Origin: Romanomermis culicivorax | Lineage: Eukaryota; Nematoda; Enoplea; Mermithida; Mermithidae | Length of the DNA stretch: 64,000 nucleotides | Assembly: GCA_963922205.1 (NCBI GenBank) | Contig: CAWUHX010000033.1 | Span: forward strand, 1,116,001 to 1,180,000 | Reading direction: 5' to 3' | Shown here: positions 59,301-64,000 of the stretch, piece after piece | How positions within the stretch are numbered: the first letter of the stretch is position 1 | Layout: the number at the start of each line of letters is the position of its first letter | Program-made: the position numbers and the translations under genes | Notes under the pieces: generated by a model | Seen by the model: only the letters and a program-made list of their open reading frames with translations | Told to the model about the DNA's origin: nothing | Databases searched by the model: none

Positions 59301-60871
59301 TTTTAACAATGAAGCACGAAACGGAAATATAAAAGTCTTCGATAAATTATGCCTGTTTGAAATTTTGGTACTCGATACAGTATGAGAAAACAATAAAAGT
59401 CGGACAGATGCATTATATAATAAGATCGAAGAGGCATAAAAATCGATGATGATGAGCCGTTAGAGACGGTTGAACCCGGACCTAGTGGGATATCTAGTTT
59501 GGAAATGGATTCATCAAATAGTTGTGATGCGTGACCAGGTCACCACAATTTGCTTAAAAGTGTATGAAATTTTGAAATATTAATTTTCTTCGAACGAAAA
59601 ACATTTTTTTTGAAAAAAAAAATTGTTTGAAGAAAATGTGTTATTGGTTTTTCCTAACTTTTGTTTAGTAGCCTCAAAATTTATGAGTTTTCTGAAAATT
59701 TTCATGGAGTGCGTTCTTTCGCTGACTTTTTAAATACTTGCATATAGAACCCGGGTAACCGAAATACCCGGGTACCCGGTTCCTAGAATTTTGAAAGTGT
59801 GAAGCACTAGTGCTAATGGGACTCGTGCTAAAAAATAACCCTGCCAAAAACTGTTTTTAAACATGATGAATCAAAAATCTGCAGGAGGAGTGGCGTGATA
59901 AAAATATATTAATCACTGCACGGATTTCTCGTACCGCTGGGTATAACTGCCATTAATTTTATTTTAGGGTTGCTGTGACAGTTACAATAGAGAGATTCAT
60001 AGCCATTAAGCTGCCATTAAAAGCAAAACTGTGGTGGAAGAAGAGAAACATTCGATTGACCATATTAGTAATTTTTGCAGCTTCTCTGTTGACCAACTGC
60101 TATAATCTGACGTGGCTAACTCCCACCACTTTCGCGATTTGCGGTGGTGAGGAAAAGATTTACGGTTTGAAACGAGTTGACGAAAAGTTATCTCCCAGGA
60201 CGTTTCAATATGTTCAGGCTATGCTTCTCATTAGCCCAATTTTGACCATCATTCTACCAACCATCTTATTGATGGCCTTCAACTCAATATTAATCTATTA
60301 CCTCTACAAACATAAATCGTCCATCGAAAATTTATCGGCCAAAAATCAGAGTCAGCAGAACAACGAAAGCAAAGTAACGTGCACAGTGGTCATTATTGTA
60401 TTTTCTTTCGTCATTTTAACCTTCCCTTCGGCCGCTCTGTACGCTTACGATTGGATAGCTACGAATTTAGGTCAACAAACTCTATCTGTTACTTACAATA
60501 ATTTGGTAAAAATCGCCAATCTGTTGGTTGCTTTCAACAAAGCTTTAAATTTTATACTTTATTGTGGAGTCAGTCAAAATTTTCGTCACCACTTGATACG
60601 CCTCATTTTGCCGAGAAAGTTGGCACACAAAAGAAAAAGCATTTGTGAACACAGCCGTCGAATGACCACCACTCAGATAACGGACTTTCAACACGGGCAA
60701 CTGACCAATTTCAGAAATACGACGAATTATAAGAAGGCTAGTTCAGCTTCGAGAATATCAGCAAGAAAATTCAGCGAGTGTTATATTTTAATGGACAACA
60801 ATAATAAAGTCATCAACAAGTGTAGAAGTAATTTGACAGACGGAGGCCAAATGATGGAAAGTAATATCTAA
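56347..60871 (+). CDS. Class A (rhodopsin-like) peptide-type G protein-coupled receptor
   Basis: Two exons, 56347-56774 and 59968-60871, join within a Trp codon in TM3 to give 443 residues. Seven spans are visible: TM1 with GNLLNLMVL, TM2 with LADLAF, TM3 ending TVTIERFIAI (ERF in place of DRY), TM4 LTILVIFAASL, TM5 with SPILTIILP, TM6 VIIVFSFVILTFP, and TM7 ending NFILYCGVSQNFR in place of NPxxY. The N-terminus has three N-glycosylation sites and Cys residues; the tail is Ser/Thr/Lys-rich. The ERF, LNFILYC and short loop pattern resemble invertebrate FMRFamide- and myosuppressin-type receptors, but the ligand is unknown. The 3.2-kb intron holds several transposons. Confidence 0.85.
57710..57860. 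repeat. CTGCAC-type dispersed repeat in the GPCR intron
   Basis: Matches about 29510-29660, including TTGTGATTTCTGCACT and GAGTCATGTGTTTGATCACA. Further pieces are near 58915-58980. Confidence 0.6.
57970..58890. mobile_element. Relative of the 7573-8926 hAT-like element
   Basis: The body from about 58110 to 58830 matches 7980-8640, including GTTATAACTTTAATAATCAT and GCTCAGGCG, and has three hairpins near 58128, 58575 and 58640 with compensating stem changes (CCGGTGC-TTC-GCACCGG). The ends are G-rich but lack the CATACCTGTAA terminus, so it is a truncated copy. Confidence 0.65.
59014..59809. mobile_element. Non-autonomous hAT-like element with ACCCGGGT arrays
   Basis: 796 bp with termini TAGTGCTTCACAC and GTGTGAAGCACTA, exactly inverted. 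Flanked by an exact 8-bp duplication GTGCTAAT (59006-59013 and 59810-59817). Clusters of ACCCGGGT/GGGTACCCGG lie inside both ends (59026-59125, 59748-59782). No transposase ORF. One end is repeated in inverse orientation up to 10809. Confidence 0.85.
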
Positions 60872-60900
60872 TATCCTTTATTTTACCATGTGACATAATT

Positions 60901-60906
60901 AATAAA
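60901..60906 (+). terminator. Poly(A) signal of the GPCR gene
   Basis: AATAAA 30 bases after the stop codon. Confidence 0.6.
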
Positions 60907-61014
60907 TCAATAACAGTCAATTATTTTCTATATGCAAGGCCAACCAATAGTTTAAAATGCAATTTCTTCCACGGATTTAGCGGCCAAGAGTAAAAGTCAT
61001 TAGACGTACTTGAG

Positions 61015-61230
61015 CAGGGTTTTTTTCCGCACAGTGCGGACTTTTTTTGGGCTGTGCGGAAAAATTTTTGGGCATTTTCCGCACAGAACGGAAATTTCTT
61101 TGGGCGTTTCTACTGCTTTTATTGATGAAAAGGTTCATTTCGGTGCAATTTAGATGGTCAAAATCTCAAATTTTTCCGGCGTTCCGCGCCGGCCATGAAA
61201 ATAATTTATAATATTAACTATAATTAAGCT
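61015..61230. repeat. Dispersed repeat with GCACAG motifs and a GC hairpin
   Basis: CCGCACAGTGCGGAC, GCTGTGCGG and CCGCACAGAACGG recur within 90 bases, then a CCGGCGT-TCC-GCGCCGG hairpin near 61168-61186 preceded by TCAAAATCTCAAATTTTT as in the 7980 and 58120 copies. Confidence 0.6.
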
Positions 61231-61503
61231 GAAGCACAGCCAAAAAGGAATTTAGTTTGATTTCTCGGTTGTCCCTGATTGTTTCCATCAATCTTTATGT
61301 CTCTGCTAGAGTGAGTAAAACTCGTCACTTTGTAGTGTGAATTGGAATTTTTATATGAATTTGCTGATTTTTCCTACATTTCTCCACACATTTATTTAAT
61401 ACCATCATTTTTCTAGGAAAAATCTAAACCGAAAGTATTACAAATTATCTCTAGAATACATTTTCCAACATTTCAGTAGCTCCTTTGTTCAAAAATTAAA
61501 AAA

Positions 61504-61571
61504 TTAAGGCTTTGGAACCTTCGCAAGTTACTTTCAAAAACAAGTAACTTGAGACGGTTCCAAAGCCTTAA
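61504..61571. repeat. 68-bp near-perfect palindrome ending in TTAA
   Basis: Arms TTAAGGCTTTGGAACC and GGTTCCAAAGCCTTAA, then CAAGTTACTT and AAGTAACTTG, around a short A-rich loop, with only a four-base mismatch in each arm. TTAA at both ends is the piggyBac target, so it may be a minimal palindromic MITE. Confidence 0.75.
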
Positions 61572-63122
61572 CCAAATGGATTGATTTTCGGTTAATTTAT
61601 GCAAATACGGTCAAGTCAAATCAACTGGAGCACTCTAGTAGCAGGCAACACGCGTGCATGGTCCCAATCTTAGGTAGCGGACAAATCCTCAAAATGATTT
61701 TTTTTACTTTACTACTATCATCTAATTTTTACTTTACTACTGTCATCATGAGTTAGGTCAGGACTAAACTGCCAGCCTGGCTGGCCACGCTTATGGTTAT
61801 GACTAATTTAGTCTAAACAGCAACGTCTCTGTACTTGAAATTTTCAGTCGATTGACTTTCCATCTGAAATCGTCCGACAGTAAAACCTTGTCCAGAAGAT
61901 CATCCCGATGATATATTGGGATTCCGCTGTTAATCGAAAATTGAGGAACTAACCGAAATTGAACTTGCATACCTTTCCAAGAAGTTGATCGTATTCAAAA
62001 ATCGACCGCTAGTGAACACACGAAAAATTTGACGCCAAAATTAACGTCGACGTACAAAATAGTGGACAGAATTAATATGATAACTTCGTTTCGTTCGGCT
62101 TCGAATAATGCGGTTTCCAACTGAATAAAAAAGCATTCAAGGATGAACGAAAATGAATCATCGACCATAAGTGATTTATTGAGCATATAGATGCAGAACT
62201 GACGAGGCGTACCCGTAGTCGGTAACGGGACTGGAACTTATCAAGAACAACAAAAAATTTTCGATCATGCATCGATAGTTCAAAAGAGCCGCACCCCAGA
62301 CCATGTCCACCCTTCACGCTACCGATGTTGCCAGACTGTCTACTGGAACCGAACCTTTCTAGATAAGTGACTAGATTTATTAGGCAAAAACGTTCAAATT
62401 ATTTTGTCCAAAAAACCACGTTTCAACAGCACCAAAGAACACTGATCAAATTTGGGGATTTAACATTAAAATGCGTTTTTTCGATCTCGAAAGAGTCCCA
62501 AAAAATTTTCTGCATTTCCGATTAAAATTTCGCATCTTTCTCCATGAAAATAAGGAAAAAAATTCGCATCTTTCTCCATGATGAAAAAACAGTAGTTCCA
62601 GCCACGTTTTTTTACAATTGGGGAAAAGATCCAAAATCGTTGGTAAGTTATGGTAGCTTGTGGTAAATATTTGCTCCAAACCTCGATTTCTGGCCCTTTT
62701 AGGGTGAATAATGCGAGCCAAATCAGACGGAAACTACTCACGGCAAAGCAAAGCCAGGCTGACTTGCATAATTTTTAGGCAATATTTAAAATATGCTAAC
62801 TTTAGCCAAAAAAGCCCGGATTTGCTCAGGAAATCGTCTGATTCAAGTTGCACACACTATATAAATCGAAAACCGAACGTAGATACCTCTCCATTGACAC
62901 ACACCTAATGTACAGCCTAAGCCTAATCTAAGCCTTAACAATGAAGCGTCGGTGGCGTTGTTAAATTTTGTGGAATTTGTATTCGGCGAAATCTTATTGC
63001 TTTTGTCGACACGGAGAGCGAAAAACTGGAAATGGTGCGTGAGTGTGTGATTAATAATTGCACTTGATTGTGGAGAGCCGTGATTTGCAGATCAATTGCA
63101 TGAAAATTTTAATGGCTTGTGG
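61572..63122. other. Intergenic DNA, no supported gene
   Basis: Minus frames at 61995-62317 and 62446-62741 look partly protein-like but overlap in different phases and show no known domain or consistent splice set. Confidence 0.35.
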
Positions 63123-63311
63123 CATACCGGGGGGGGGGGTTGGGGGACCCCACCCCAACTTGACCAACCATATACCCAACCCTCCCCAACACCCCCCCAG
63201 TTTGGAAAAATTTTAAAAATTTGCAAAAAAGTGTATGTTTTTTGGCCTTTTTCGGGAAAAATTTCGACTTTTTTCGACACCCCCCAACTGGTCGGACCTC
63301 TTACAGGTATG
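63123..63311. mobile_element. hAT-like MITE, CATACCTGTAA family, copy 5
   Basis: 189 bp, from CATACCGGGGG to CTCTTACAGGTATG. Flanked by an exact 8-bp duplication GCTTGTGG (63115-63122 and 63312-63319). The interior matches 26880-27000 closely, including TTTGCAAAAAAGTGTATG. Confidence 0.88.
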
Positions 63312-63452
63312 GCTTGTGGGCCTGTTCCTTTAGTTTCAGTGTTTAGGATTAGATTAGGCTTAGGCTATGTTTAAGTTAACAAAAAAGCAGTGGTGGTGAG
63401 TCTTTAGTTTCGTTGTTTAGGCTTAGATTAGGCGTAGGCTATTCTTAATATA

Positions 63453-63790
63453 CATACATGCAATCGGAGGAAAGTGCTATAGGAACTCCTCCACCAGAAA
63501 TCGTCGGCCGTATGGTTAGCCATTAGGCGACCCACTCCGCCAGGATTTTATACTTCTATGGGTAGCCATATGGTGGTTACAGGGACCCTTATACTTTTGG
63601 TCGAAAATTTTTTGATGACAAATGTCAATTTCCGAACAAAAAATGGTCAAAAAGTAACGTCAAGTTTCTCGGAGCTTCACATTTTTAAAATTTTCAGACA
63701 AACATTACCATTTTGTGAACCGTTGGCTAAAATTTGCATATTTGTGATCTTGCATGAAAATTATGCAAATCAGCGTTGGTTTGCTTTGTG
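63453..63790. mobile_element. CATACATGTAA-family element, right end lost
   Basis: Starts CATACATGCAATCGG and has the AAAGTGCTATAGGA, AGAAATCG and ACTTTTGGTCG landmarks of the family. The terminal CCCAGACCTCGG part is missing and sequence turns to unrelated AT-rich DNA. Confidence 0.55.
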
Positions 63791-64000
63791 GTGAGGATTT
63801 TCGGTCTGATTTGACTTGCATTAACTTAAAAAAAGCCCAAAATCGAAATTTGGGGCAAATTTCAGTTCCCACCCACTTCCGTAAAATTTTCAGTTTTCCT
63901 CTACATGTGAAAAATAATTTTTCAGACGCGTTTTTTCACTCAAAAATGCTCCTTGTCGCCGCTTCTGTGTTTTTGAACGTATTTTTGCTTTACGCTGCTA

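Noticed and set aside
62072-62317. 81-codon minus frame with protein-like segments
   Set aside because: Neighbouring frames look equally plausible, no consistent splice phase, no known motif.

Overview
The window is AT-rich nuclear DNA from an animal. Genes are split by GT-AG introns, many only 50-400 bases long, and there is no bacterial-style gene packing. Several start codons lie just downstream of a polypyrimidine-AG acceptor, which suits spliced-leader trans-splicing or 5'-leader introns. This pattern, plus a stand-alone tyrosine phosphatase, a peptide-receptor-like GPCR and heavy MITE content, makes a nematode-like invertebrate plausible. No rRNA, tRNA or mitochondrial marker fixes the species.

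Seven cellular genes could be assembled by hand by joining exons in phase: the 3' half of an SPPL2-type intramembrane aspartyl protease (4283-6008, +); an AKAP1 homologue with outer-membrane anchor, KH and Tudor domains (13299-20314, +, nine exons); translation elongation factor eEF1B (23344-24924, -, first coding exon not found); a single-domain protein tyrosine phosphatase (28237-31488, +, five exons); translin (48453-51162, -, six exons); the APC/C subunit CDC26 (51461-51703, -), just upstream of translin and a candidate operon partner; and a class A peptide-type GPCR (56347-60871, +, two exons). Two further stretches look like terminal exons of unrecognised genes (26440-26561, - and 48112-48342, +).

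The centre is one 15.1-kb Ty3/gypsy-type LTR retroelement (32452-47544) with 1443-bp LTRs that differ at about ten positions by eye, and a 4-bp target duplication TTGT. Its order is LTR, a 3.6-kb leader packed with tandem arrays, gag, an envelope-like glycoprotein ORF that runs without a stop into the aspartic protease motif, an RS-rich linker, RT-RNase H-integrase, LTR. An envelope between gag and protease, fused to the protease, is the most unusual thing here; errantiviruses and retroviruses carry env after pol. The ectodomain has features suggesting a class III (herpesvirus gB / chuvirus-like) fusogen. The leader holds about eleven units of roughly 66 bp, most centred on a TGACGTCA-like site, and a separate 40-bp array. 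The copy carries frame changes and stops between protease and RT although its LTRs are young.

The rest is mostly short non-autonomous DNA transposons. At least seven elements have terminal inverted repeats and exact or near-exact 8-bp duplications, pointing to hAT-like mobilisation (700-1178, 2276-4039, 7573-8926, 9861-10272, 26843-27024, 59014-59809, 63123-63311). A small GC-rich hairpin, CCGGCGC-TTC-GCGCCGG and variants, recurs about fifteen times across the otherwise AT-rich DNA.
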